This document shows, piece after piece, positions 28,013 through 36,760 of a DNA stretch of 48,077 bases. Origin of the DNA: Anaerolineaceae bacterium (GTDB taxonomy: Bacteria; Chloroflexota; Anaerolineae; Anaerolineales; Anaerolineaceae); NCBI GenBank assembly GCA_002702705.1, contig PABH01000066.1:1-48077 (forward strand), read 5' to 3'. Position 1 is the stretch's first letter, and every line of letters starts with the position of its first letter. Under the pieces are notes generated by a model, which was not told the DNA's origin, searched no databases, and saw nothing but the letters and a program-made list of their open reading frames with translations. The position numbers and the translations under genes are program-made.

Positions 28013-29422
28013 ATGTATGAGACTGTTATGAAAAATAACAATCTAAAAATTCCTTTTTCATATGGAAAAAATAGTACTCTCTTCGGGAAATACCTTCGGG
28101 AGACTTTCTATAGTTTGCGTGAATTTGATCCCGACTATTTACCCACTGACAGCCCACAAAAATATTTAGTAAAATTCTTGAAATGCCACATTGGTTCTCC
28201 GAGTGCTTGGTTTCGTGGAGAGCTGGATGATAAAAAATACCCGCTTACAAGCTATCACATACAAAGGATGATTAAAAAAGCCTGGGTGCTCCAAAAAGAT
28301 TTACCATCATATCTCTACCTGCCTGAGGATCTATTAAACCTTGCAACTCTTGCCGGAAGACAATTCAGACAAAACCTGCTAAATGAAGGTGATTTTCTAA
28401 ACTTTGTTACTGAAAACAATGGTTTTATTTATGAAAAAAATTATCCAAGAATTACAGATAGATGTAATTTAGATTCTATTGATTTAGAAAGTGTGGACAT
28501 TACTAGTAAATTGTTAACTAAGGAGATTCCTCATTCCTCTGAGGATTATCATCAGACTATTGTTTTAGCGGACGCTCCTGGTTTAAACATCATTAACTTT
28601 GTTGAACAAGCAGTAATCAAATTAGCTCGAAAGAACAATAAAAGGAATGACATTTCAAACGGATTTCTCTACTATTTTATCTCATGTAAAAATCTGGATT
28701 ATGACAGCATTATCAAAAAAATATTTTTCCAGGTCACTGGGGTCATCGGAAGACCAGAAGAATTTGAATATGTAAAGTTGCTTTCACGGATATTGAACAA
28801 TAAAGAGCGGCTATTTATCTTTTATGATATTGATAGTGAATCACTTTTTAAAAAATTACAAAACCTTTTACCTCCCTCAAATCGTCATTGGTTTATTACA
28901 AAGAATCCAAAAATATTCTATTCTAGCAAAGATATTCCTTTAATGAAGGGTTTATTTGAAATTGAAAAAAAATCTTCTGTGAAAAAATACTATAATTCCT
29001 TAGTAAATCATAATTGTGATTCAAGGGAGATAAATGAATATATCGAATGGTTGATGAATTTGGTACATGGCAATCCAATATTTTTAAAAAAAGCTATTTA
29101 CAATGCATCACTTGTTGGATTTGAATCCACTGTTAATTTCTTAATGCACCCCACTGTCAAGTATGCACACTATTGTCTACATGAAATTGACACATATTGT
29201 AAAGAGTCATTAGATTTGATGCGATCTTTTTTTGGAAATTCCCCTGTAGATAACTTGGTTTATATGGCATACTCAGGTTGGTGGATAATTGACGAAGACT
29301 CATTTACATATTTTTTAAATTTTAAAAATGGTAATATTGAAGATTTTATTGATCTATGTGACAAATTTGGATTAGTAAAAAAAAAATTCGGAACCAAAAT
29401 AATTCATTACATTATGCTTTAA
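28013..29422 (+). CDS. Degenerate STAND/NB-ARC-like protein (broken 3' end)
   Basis: A 469-residue protein without a clear Walker A lysine. Its order of segments suggests an NB-ARC-type ATPase fold: a P-loop-position strand IVLADAPGLNI (near 190-200), a Walker B-like strand RLFIFYDID (~265-273), a sensor-like HWFITKNP (~290-297) and a GNP motif in LVHGNPIFLKKA (~352-363), like the GLPL motif of STAND proteins. The reading frame leaves the family pattern at an A10 tract (29377-29386) and stops soon after. With a one-base shift it would continue to 29559. The gene is AT-rich and isolated. Function unknown; probably a decayed sensor. Confidence 0.6.
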   Translation: MYETVMKNNNLKIPFSYGKNSTLFGKYLRETFYSLREFDPDYLPTDSPQKYLVKFLKCHIGSPSAWFRGELDDKKYPLTSYHIQRMIKKAWVLQKDLPSYLYLPEDLLNLATLAGRQFRQNLLNEGDFLNFVTENNGFIYEKNYPRITDRCNLDSIDLESVDITSKLLTKEIPHSSEDYHQTIVLADAPGLNIINFVEQAVIKLARKNNKRNDISNGFLYYFISCKNLDYDSIIKKIFFQVTGVIGRPEEFEYVKLLSRILNNKERLFIFYDIDSESLFKKLQNLLPPSNRHWFITKNPKIFYSSKDIPLMKGLFEIEKKSSVKKYYNSLVNHNCDSREINEYIEWLMNLVHGNPIFLKKAIYNASLVGFESTVNFLMHPTVKYAHYCLHEIDTYCKESLDLMRSFFGNSPVDNLVYMAYSGWWIIDEDSFTYFLNFKNGNIEDFIDLCDKFGLVKKKFGTKIIHYIML

Positions 29423-29559
29423 GCTCTCCATTATTTCATTTGTCAAGAGTACTCATGTCGGATAAAGAAAACGAAAAATGTTATTTAAACTGGATAAATT
29501 CTGAACTTAAAAAACTTGGAATCTTTGCAAATTTTAGTAGCGTAGAATTCTTCCTGTAA
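29387..29559 (+). other. Out-of-frame continuation of the STAND-like gene
   Basis: After the A10 tract, another frame reads through 29559 and encodes a helical tail (including SLHYALSSPLFHLSRVLM and WINSELKKLG) of the kind that follows the NTPase core in STAND proteins. Sequencing error, inactivation or phase variation at the A tract could explain it. Confidence 0.45.
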
Positions 29560-29630
29560 ATTCATGGACCTTAACAAAAAGAGGTAGGTAGGTATCCTAA
29601 AGTTTGCGAAAACCTAAAAAGGAGAACCGA

Positions 29631-30020
29631 ATGACCTACCAAGATAATTTTACCGCAACCCAAGAACTAATCGCAGAAATCAGTAGAAACGGACTAGAAT
29701 ACATGCCGGAATTAATTCGGATCATCGTCAATGCCGCCATGAAAGAGGAACGCCAAAAGTAATTGGTGGTAAACCCGTATGAACGAGATGAAGACCGGCA
29801 AGGATAGCCAATGGGTATAAGGATAAAACTGTAAAAACACGAATTGGAGATATTCAATTTTCAGTACCACAAGTACGCGAAGGTGGATTTTATCCAGAGG
29901 CGTTGGAAAAGGGATTACTAAGTGAACGGGCAATAACATTAACAATGGCCGAGATGTACGTGTAAGGCGTAGCTACCCAAAATGTATCAGCTTGCACCTT
30001 AACAAAACTTTTGTGATACC
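29631..30020 (+). pseudogene. IS256-family transposase N-terminal relic
   Basis: The frame from the ATG at 29631 encodes the usual N-terminus of IS256 (mutator-type) transposases (EYMPELIRIIVNAAMKEERQ) and stops at 29762. After frameshifts, the next conserved block is readable as NPYERDEDRQG, NGYKDKTVKTRIGDIQF and VPQVREGGFYPEALEKGL, ending EMYV with a stop where Gln is normal, then GVATQNVS. The catalytic core is absent. The DNA just upstream (about 29590-29620) may retain part of an end sequence. Confidence 0.75.
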
Positions 30021-30456
30021 TGATTGAATTTACAGAAAAGAACTTGCGCGATCCAAATTTTTAAAATCAGTAGCCTACATTTATTGATTAAAACCGCTAT
30101 TTTGCGTTTTATATATCAGATATGGTAGCCTCTGAAAGAAAAGATACCGGACAATAAGCCTGGAATCATTTTAATAACTATTGAAAACATAATACAAAAG
30201 TTGGGGGGAACTCTCAGGATAAGCTTGCTTGGGCATACTAATTGTTTCCATCAACGCCATCAAAATCTGTCTGATTCAAATTGTTTTCATATAGCGATAA
30301 TCGATTATAGGCATCATCATTCCATATTTCAAGGCTGATCACTGAAAACAAAAAGATCTTCTTTCATTTTTAAAGAATTTATGCAATAATCAAATTGTTT
30401 ATTATTCCCACTAAGGATGGGGGGATTATTCAGGAATTTTAATCAAGGAGGGGTTA
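30021..30456. other. Intergenic region upstream of the type III-D operon
   Basis: No convincing open frame on either strand. It is AT-rich and should contain the cas operon promoter; I could not single out a -35/-10 pair. A strong AAGGAGGGG ribosome site lies at 30445-30453 before the TTG start of cas10. Confidence 0.5.
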
Positions 30457-31980
30457 TTGGAAAAATATTTGGTTAGTTTAGATACGAACAAAGTTAAGAA
30501 CTATGTGTTTGCTACAAATAAATTAAAAGAAATTGTCGGAGCAAGTTCTCTTTTAGCTGAATTAAACGAGGAAATCACAATAAAATGTGCAAAAAAACAT
30601 GAGGGAAAATGCATTTTTGCTGGTGGAGGTTCTGCTTTATTTGTTTTTTATAAAAAGAATAAAGCACACGATTTTGTGGCGGAAATTGAAAGAACGTATA
30701 TTGAAAAAACAAAAAAAGCAACGATTGCCTCTGCTATTGTCGAAATTCCACAATCGCAAGAAGAAAATAATTTCATCAAAGCTCTAAACCAAGCCGAAAA
30801 ATGTCTGAAAAGAAAAAAGGCAAATAATAATCCTTCCACAAATTTGGTATATCTTGAACCATATTTTGAACCATGTCACCATTGTGGAAATTATCCCATA
30901 ATAAAACATATTGAATTAAATGATAATGACTTATTACTTTGCGAAGTCTGCTTCACAAAACGATCATATGCTTTAAAAGTGGAAAATGAAAATCTCCGCC
31001 CACGAAAATATTTTATTGATTATTTTTCGAAACTTAATCAAGGATTGAAATTTCCCAATACACTGGAAGAACTTGGTGAAATGGATAGATCAAATGGATA
31101 TATTGCCTATATTTATGCAGATGGAAATGCGTTTGGAAACTTTATTCAGAAACATCTAGATTCAGAAGAAAAACTAACCGCTTTTAGTGAAATTTTAAAG
31201 TCTGCAATTAATACAACAATTGCGAAATCGATTGAGCCTTTTATTCAGAACAATAAATTTCCGTTCATTCCAGTTTTAATTGGGGGTGATGACTTAATTC
31301 TTATAACGCCTGGGAGCCGAGCACTCTCCATTGCTAATAATTTCTTGATTCAATTTCAACAGTTTTTACAAAATGGATTGCGAGATAAGAATCTAGACAT
31401 TGACGCAACACAATTATCTATGTCGATGGGAGTTACTATATCCCACTCAAAATATCCACTTTTATCATTTCATGATATGTCAAAATCGCTTTTACAAAAT
31501 GCAAAGAGTCTTTATCAAGATATATATATAAAATCGGGCAAACAAATTTCTACTGTTGATTTTAAGGTTATTTCATCATCAACTTCTAAATCATTAGATC
31601 AAATTATTGATGGTGAATATAAGTTATCGAAAGATCATTGGGCAACCTGCCGACCATACCCCTGCTTTGAAGTTGAAGGGTTTTCACGCCCAACTTTTAC
31701 CAATCTATTAAATGTAGCAGCAACTCTTTCATCAAAACACTTCCCAAAAAATAAATTAATGAGATGGAAAGATATTGTATATACCAAAGAAAGTATCAAT
31801 GCATTGGAATTAATATCGTTTGGAGCATCATTAAAAATGGAGGAAAAAATATTAATGGAAACCTCAACTAAGTCATTAGGGCTGGCTACCTATAAGAATT
31901 TGTTTTTCCAGGAAAATTTTTTGACAACAGATTATTTTACACCTCTTATAGATTTAGTTGAGATTTTTAATTTCGTTTAA
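30457..31980 (+). CDS. cas10: Cas10-like signature protein of type III-D CRISPR (no HD domain)
   Basis: A 507-residue Cas10. The first Palm begins YLVSLDTNKVKNYVFATNKL with GASSLLAEL and GGGSALFVF. Zinc-binding cysteines are at 140/143 (CHHC) and 162/165 (CEVC). The second Palm has IYADGNAFGNF and PVLIGGDDLILI (GGDD at 276-279), so cyclic oligoadenylate synthesis is likely retained. The protein starts directly in Palm1, so the N-terminal HD nuclease of most Cas10s is missing. The TTG start is backed by AAGGAGGGG 4-12 bases upstream. It heads the operon; the Csm3-like gene follows 2 bp later. Confidence 0.88.
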   Translation: MEKYLVSLDTNKVKNYVFATNKLKEIVGASSLLAELNEEITIKCAKKHEGKCIFAGGGSALFVFYKKNKAHDFVAEIERTYIEKTKKATIASAIVEIPQSQEENNFIKALNQAEKCLKRKKANNNPSTNLVYLEPYFEPCHHCGNYPIIKHIELNDNDLLLCEVCFTKRSYALKVENENLRPRKYFIDYFSKLNQGLKFPNTLEELGEMDRSNGYIAYIYADGNAFGNFIQKHLDSEEKLTAFSEILKSAINTTIAKSIEPFIQNNKFPFIPVLIGGDDLILITPGSRALSIANNFLIQFQQFLQNGLRDKNLDIDATQLSMSMGVTISHSKYPLLSFHDMSKSLLQNAKSLYQDIYIKSGKQISTVDFKVISSSTSKSLDQIIDGEYKLSKDHWATCRPYPCFEVEGFSRPTFTNLLNVAATLSSKHFPKNKLMRWKDIVYTKESINALELISFGASLKMEEKILMETSTKSLGLATYKNLFFQENFLTTDYFTPLIDLVEIFNFV

Positions 31981-31982
31981 GG

Positions 31983-32705
31983 ATGAAATTTATGTTAATC
32001 AAATATAAATTATTACCAAAATCTCCAATAAGCATTGGTACCGGCAAAAGTGCTCAAGGGATTGCGAACAATATCGTAGTAAGATCTGCAAATGGGATTG
32101 CTTATATTCCGGGTAGCAGTATAAAAGGAATATTACGATCAGAATGTAGAAGATTTGCTCAAACCTTTGGTTTTTATACTCACGATAAAAACTTAGATCC
32201 ACTGGGTTGTTTAAATCATACAAAAAATTCACCCTGCTTACTATGCAAACTTTTTGGGTCAGTACATTATCCATCAAACCTAATATTTGAAAACATATCC
32301 CTTAATTCTACGGTTACCAATATTCTTGAACGATTGGCATTAAATATCTCCGAAAAATCTGTATTCGAGGCCCAAGTAATCGAAAAAATTTCCTCCTATG
32401 GACAAAGTATTCGGTCAAATAATCGTATTGATCCTAAAACGAGAACCGCTGCTAATGACCATTTATTTTTCACTGAATGCGTGGATCCAGATACATATTT
32501 TATAGGGGAAATCAGAAGTTCATCCAATTGTAAAGTTACCAAAACCGAATTAGCATTCTTAGCAATGTTACTTCAATCAGTAAATTTCATTGGAGGTAGA
32601 AAATCGGCTGGTTTAGGGCGGTGCCTGATAAATATTGAACAGTTCATATTTGAGGGTGAAAATCTAGATTGGAAAAAAACAATTGAAGGAAATTCCAATG
32701 CTTAG
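31983..32705 (+). CDS. Csm3-like RAMP protein (type III-D)
   Basis: A 240-residue RAMP. The first ferredoxin-like fold has SPISIGTGKSA and AYIPGSSIKGILRSECRRF, followed by the CxxC of SPCLLCKLFGS and a C-terminal glycine-rich GRKSAGLGRC loop. In active Csm3 an Asp precedes the TVVR-type strand and cleaves target RNA; here the corresponding segment is ANNIVVR, with Asn instead of Asp, so this subunit may be a non-cleaving backbone copy. The ATG at 31992 has the better spacing to AAGGA and could be the start. Its 3' end overlaps the Csx10-like gene. Confidence 0.85.
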   Translation: MKFMLIKYKLLPKSPISIGTGKSAQGIANNIVVRSANGIAYIPGSSIKGILRSECRRFAQTFGFYTHDKNLDPLGCLNHTKNSPCLLCKLFGSVHYPSNLIFENISLNSTVTNILERLALNISEKSVFEAQVIEKISSYGQSIRSNNRIDPKTRTAANDHLFFTECVDPDTYFIGEIRSSSNCKVTKTELAFLAMLLQSVNFIGGRKSAGLGRCLINIEQFIFEGENLDWKKTIEGNSNA

Positions 32706-33873
32706 GATAATTGTTGAAACGGTTTCTCCTGTTCATTTATCGTATAGTCCATCTGTGGGAACTTTTTCCCCAACTTTGGATTACATTCCCGGATCAGTTA
32801 TACGAGGGGTCTTAGCAAAATGGTATGATGAAAATATTTCTTCCACTTCTGAATTTAATAAAGTTTTTTTCCATGAAAGAACGTTTTTCTCTTCTTTAAC
32901 CCCAACTGGGGGATATAAACGTTCTAAAGTTATTCCGAAAACAGCATATTCTTGCAAATACAAACCAGGATTTATGAAAAATGGCAGTCACGGTGTGTAT
33001 GATATGCTTTATGATTTTTTAGATAAAGATAAACAAACCATTAAAGACACCTGTGGGCACGATAATAATTGTAATGCATCAATAATCCCCATATCCGGGT
33101 ACTATGCGGGAACTTCAAAATATGAATCAATCGAGGTCAGAAAAAGAATAGAAATGAAGACCTCTATTAATTCTGAAGTTAACACTATTTCAAGTTCAAA
33201 CTTATATCAACTTGAATTCATAGAAGAGCAGCAAAAATTCTCCGGGTTTATAAATTTTTCTAAGAAAGACCTTGAAACCGCATTTTTTAATAAATTATCA
33301 AAAAATAAACTAATTCTTCGAATTGGCAGTAAAACCTCTTCAGGAAATGGGAAAATTATTCTCAGCGAATTGGAAAAATATGAACCACAAAAATTAGCAG
33401 AACAGGAAGAGCGACTGGAAAGTCTGCAAAAAATAATTCGCGAGAACTTTAATAATAAATATTTACAACCAGACGAAACGATTTTTACCATAACCCTTCA
33501 ATCAGATACAATTTTGCTAGACAAAAGATTAAATTATAAAAACAATATTTCTCCAACAGATTTAGCGTACTATGTTCATCCAAAATTAATTGATTCAACA
33601 CCCAATCTAACAAACTCTAATGATCCACAAATTGCTTTTTCGTCATCAAAAATTATTGGCGGTTGGAATCATTTATGGGGAACACCGAAAAAAAACGCAA
33701 ACATAATTGAAGCAGGTAGTGTTTTTATTTTTAAAATAAAGACAAATAGAAAAGATTTAATTAAATGGTTTACAAAAGCTGAAAATGAAGGAATTGGAGA
33801 GCGAAGAGCTGAAGGATTTGGAGAAATTTTATTTTGTGATGAATTTCATTTAAGAAATATCGGGGGGGGGTAA
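32698..33873 (+). CDS. csx10: Csx10-like RAMP protein
   Basis: A protein of about 391 residues from the preferred ATG at 32698 (the frame opens 15 bases earlier). N-terminal LRIIVETVSPVHLSYSP, YIPGSVIRGVLAKWYDE and the RKRIEMKTSINSE segment, plus a glycine-rich RIGSKTSSGNGKI loop, fit Csx10, the large RAMP that marks type III-D. A second RAMP-like half ends with EGIGERRAEGFGEIL. It overlaps the upstream RAMP gene by 8 bases. A G9 tract (33862-33870) lies immediately before the stop codon. Confidence 0.75.
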   Translation: MLRIIVETVSPVHLSYSPSVGTFSPTLDYIPGSVIRGVLAKWYDENISSTSEFNKVFFHERTFFSSLTPTGGYKRSKVIPKTAYSCKYKPGFMKNGSHGVYDMLYDFLDKDKQTIKDTCGHDNNCNASIIPISGYYAGTSKYESIEVRKRIEMKTSINSEVNTISSSNLYQLEFIEEQQKFSGFINFSKKDLETAFFNKLSKNKLILRIGSKTSSGNGKIILSELEKYEPQKLAEQEERLESLQKIIRENFNNKYLQPDETIFTITLQSDTILLDKRLNYKNNISPTDLAYYVHPKLIDSTPNLTNSNDPQIAFSSSKIIGGWNHLWGTPKKNANIIEAGSVFIFKIKTNRKDLIKWFTKAENEGIGERRAEGFGEILFCDEFHLRNIGGG

Positions 33874-33878
33874 TTAAG

Positions 33879-34319
33879 ATGGATCATATTGAGTTATTAA
33901 AGGAAAGTATTATTAAAATCTTAATTCGTGAATCCTCAAATTCCATGGAAAGTAAATCATCCGAACTATCAAATTATTTAATTCTTCTTAGTAACAGCCA
34001 GTTAAATGGATTAAAACAATTGATATTATCCCCCTTTTCTTTGGAAGACATAATAACCCGATATGAAAAACGTTGGAAAGAAAAATTTGATAAACAACCA
34101 TTAGAAACAAGGTTTCAAGATTTTTTGTTAACTGATTTGGATAAATCCTGTCAAGAGGATGCAGATAGAATTTTAAAACAGTTTAAATCATTGATGCAAG
34201 ATTCAGATGCTGATAATAAAAACTTAATTAATTCAATGAACTCTAAATTTATAAAACAGCAACTCATTAAGAAAATTTTTTTAACCGCGATTATTAAGGC
34301 ACAAGCATATAAAGAATAA
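33879..34319 (+). CDS. Putative small helical subunit (Cas11-like) of type III-D complex
   Basis: A 146-residue all-helical, highly charged protein located between RAMP genes, the usual place for the small subunit (Csm2/Cmr5/Cas11). Helices include LSNYLILLSNSQLNGLKQLI and a C-terminal FIKQQLIKKIFLTAIIKAQ. No enzyme motif. The assignment rests on size, composition and position. It starts 5 bp after the Csx10-like gene and ends 15 bp before the next RAMP gene. Confidence 0.6.
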   Translation: MDHIELLKESIIKILIRESSNSMESKSSELSNYLILLSNSQLNGLKQLILSPFSLEDIITRYEKRWKEKFDKQPLETRFQDFLLTDLDKSCQEDADRILKQFKSLMQDSDADNKNLINSMNSKFIKQQLIKKIFLTAIIKAQAYKE

Positions 34320-34334
34320 AAATAGGAGATCAAT

Positions 34335-35177
34335 ATGAGGTTTATAGAAAAGAGAGTTATTCCCTATAACCAGGCAAACAATCGGTTTTCTTTTTCAGGA
34401 AATTTAGTGTTCTCGAGAGCCTTTCATATTGGTAGTGGTTGGGGAAATGAGTTTACAGATTCCACGGTTGTGAGAAATTCAAAGGGGAAACCAATAATTC
34501 CTGGATCATCGTTTAAAGGTGTATTCCGATCTTCTATTGAAAGATTATTAATGTCAATTTCAGAGGAGTTATGGGCCTGTCAACTATATGAAGAAAAAGA
34601 ATTTCCTGATAATAAGTTGTGTTTAGGAAATCAAATACACCTTAAAAAACATAAAGAAAAAACTTCAAATCTGAATTTCCCTAACGAAGAGATACCCTTT
34701 TCTGAGCTGGAAAACAAATTATGCGACAGCTGTAAATTATTTGGAGCTGGTTCATATTGGGCTAGCAAAATAAAATTCTGCGATTTACCCTTGATCCCTA
34801 AAAACAACGAATCGAAAAACATTATTGAGATCAGACATGGGGTCGGTATTCATCGTCGTACCGGCACTGCTGCCGATGGCGTTAAATATGACCAGGAAAT
34901 TGTTACAGACGGATCAAGTTTTAAATTTGAAGCCTTTGCTGATAATTTATCAGCAGTTGATTTTCAATTATTAAGTATTGGTCTTCATCTTTTATTAAAT
35001 GGTGAAATGTTAATTGGCGCAAGTACAACCCGTGGTTTAGGCACTTGCCAATTGACAAATTTTTCCATTGGATTCGTGGATTTCTTAGACAAAGAACAGA
35101 CAAAAAATTATCTACTCAATAAAAGTTACAATCTTGTTGAATCCCCCGAGACAGAAATCCAAAAATATTTGAACTGA
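34335..35177 (+). CDS. Csm3-like RAMP protein with candidate catalytic Asp
   Basis: A 280-residue RAMP. The N-terminal strand FSRAFHIGSGWGNEFTDSTV is followed by IIPGSSFKGVFRSSIERL, a CDSCKLFGAGSYW CxxC element and a middle RHGVGIHRRTGTAADGVKYD. The Asp of FTDSTVVR sits where Csm3 carries its target-RNA-cleaving Asp, so this is the RAMP most likely to cut target RNA. The C-terminal GASTTRGLGTCQL is the RAMP glycine-rich loop. An AGGAG site precedes the ATG. Confidence 0.85.
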   Translation: MRFIEKRVIPYNQANNRFSFSGNLVFSRAFHIGSGWGNEFTDSTVVRNSKGKPIIPGSSFKGVFRSSIERLLMSISEELWACQLYEEKEFPDNKLCLGNQIHLKKHKEKTSNLNFPNEEIPFSELENKLCDSCKLFGAGSYWASKIKFCDLPLIPKNNESKNIIEIRHGVGIHRRTGTAADGVKYDQEIVTDGSSFKFEAFADNLSAVDFQLLSIGLHLLLNGEMLIGASTTRGLGTCQLTNFSIGFVDFLDKEQTKNYLLNKSYNLVESPETEIQKYLN

Positions 35178-35201
35178 ATTCATTCATATCCGGGAGAGTT
35201 T

Positions 35202-36158
35202 ATGCACAATCAATTAATTTTAGAGATAAAAATCAAACTGGAATTGTCTATCCCTCAAGGATCACTTTTATTATTAGGGATGAAAGAAGATGAAAAAAAA
35301 CCAACCACTCCTGTAAAAAGCGGTGGGCAATTTTATATTCCAGGTAGCAGCTTAAAAGGTACTTTTAGAAATCAGGCAGAATTTATCGCCACACATATAA
35401 GTCAGGATAAATGTTGTTGCCATATATTTGACAAAATTAATAATGATCCCAATCCAAGCTGTTCCGAACGAATAAAAAGCCTGAAGAAAGTAAAATTACA
35501 TTTTTCTGAGGACGAAATAGACAAAATGAATGACCAAATTTGTCCATCCTGTTTATTGTTTGGTCATGCTTTCCATAAGGGGATAATTGGGTTTAATGAC
35601 TTTATTGCCGTTGATGGAACGACAAGTGAAATTCATCGTCCCGGACTAGCGATCGACCGGGTTGTTGGGTGCGTAGCTCAGGATCCAAAGAATCACAAAG
35701 GAAAAACTTTTCGAACACATTACTTATCAGAAGGAATTTTTTGTGGAAACATAACGATCACCAATTTTAGTTTTTGGCAGTTGGGCTGGTTAGGGTTGAT
35801 CCTTAAGGATTTGGATGATGGATTTTTTGGCGTTGGACATAATCAAAATCTTAATATTGGACGATTAAACATTAAAAATGCTTCTGCAATAATTCGAAAT
35901 TATAAAAAACCTAAAAATAAAAACAATATTGAGGATTATTTGGGGCAATTTAATAATAGCGAAGATGGTTTTTCTATAACAACCGAATCCCATTGGAAAA
36001 AGATTGGTTTTTACCATGAAGTATACGTTGAAAACAAAAATCATCTTTTTCAGATTTTTCAACAATGTTGTGAGAAAACAACTGACTATTTTAAATTTAA
36101 AAACCAAGATACTTTACTTCCAATTGTCATTAATAACATAGATTTGGTTAAGGATTAA
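35202..36158 (+). CDS. RAMP-superfamily protein of type III-D complex
   Basis: A 318-residue RAMP. IPGSSLKGTFRNQAEFIA, the cysteine-rich CPSCLLFGHAF, and a middle IHRPGLAIDRVVG segment show the fold. The strand that holds the catalytic Asp in Csm3 is replaced by a Lys/Thr-rich stretch (KKPTTPVK), so target cleavage by this subunit is unlikely. A C-terminal GVGHNQNLNIGRL stands in for the glycine-rich loop. It starts 24 bp after the previous RAMP gene. Confidence 0.78.
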   Translation: MHNQLILEIKIKLELSIPQGSLLLLGMKEDEKKPTTPVKSGGQFYIPGSSLKGTFRNQAEFIATHISQDKCCCHIFDKINNDPNPSCSERIKSLKKVKLHFSEDEIDKMNDQICPSCLLFGHAFHKGIIGFNDFIAVDGTTSEIHRPGLAIDRVVGCVAQDPKNHKGKTFRTHYLSEGIFCGNITITNFSFWQLGWLGLILKDLDDGFFGVGHNQNLNIGRLNIKNASAIIRNYKKPKNKNNIEDYLGQFNNSEDGFSITTESHWKKIGFYHEVYVENKNHLFQIFQQCCEKTTDYFKFKNQDTLLPIVINNIDLVKD

Positions 36159-36169
36159 TGGAGGTAAAA

Positions 36170-36760
36170 ATGAAATTTGGATTGTTCAAACGAAAATATG
36201 CAGTTTGTTGGGATAAGATTAATGAGGTTGATTTGACAGAAATTATTCAGAAAATAATTCAAATCAGTAATTATTTTTATTATCAGACATTAAATCAAAA
36301 TCAATTTATTGCAGTGAGTGAAAGTGAAGATATAATGCACTCTCTAAAAAACGGTAAATTTCTGATTAATGGGGAAACAATAAATGAAGGCCGGTTTTTT
36401 GGTTCAGAATGTGATTTCCAATTCAGAAAAACGTTTTGGAGAAATGATGACGCAAATTGGGTATCTGGATGGAAAGGGCTATATATCGGTAAAAAAGTAT
36501 CATTTAAGAAATCAATCCCCATTGAAACGATTGATAACAATTTAAGTACATTCAAACAGGATGAAATCACGATCAAATTGTTTGGAGTGAAAAATGGGTC
36601 AGATGAATTCTGGATTGATCCTAGAATACCCAAACAAATTAATTATCCAAATGTAAATTATGAAAAAGTGGGTTTAACAATCATCAAGTATTCAAAAAAT
36701 GAAGAGGTTTTGTTTACACAATGGATTGGTTTTGAAAAATGGGGAGAATATCATGAGTGA
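36170..36760 (+). CDS. csx19: Csx19-like type III-D accessory protein
   Basis: About 196 residues from the ATG at 36170, which follows GGAGG; an in-frame ATG 12 bases earlier overlaps that ribosome site and is less likely. Two landmarks match what I recall of Csx19 (TIGR03984): an acidic/aromatic block around INEGRFFGSECDFQFRKTFW and a C-terminal IKLFGVKNGSDEFWIDPRIP then NYPN. Csx19 is confined to type III-D loci; its role is unknown. It overlaps the following RAMP gene by 8 bases. Confidence 0.65.
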   Translation: MKFGLFKRKYAVCWDKINEVDLTEIIQKIIQISNYFYYQTLNQNQFIAVSESEDIMHSLKNGKFLINGETINEGRFFGSECDFQFRKTFWRNDDANWVSGWKGLYIGKKVSFKKSIPIETIDNNLSTFKQDEITIKLFGVKNGSDEFWIDPRIPKQINYPNVNYEKVGLTIIKYSKNEEVLFTQWIGFEKWGEYHE

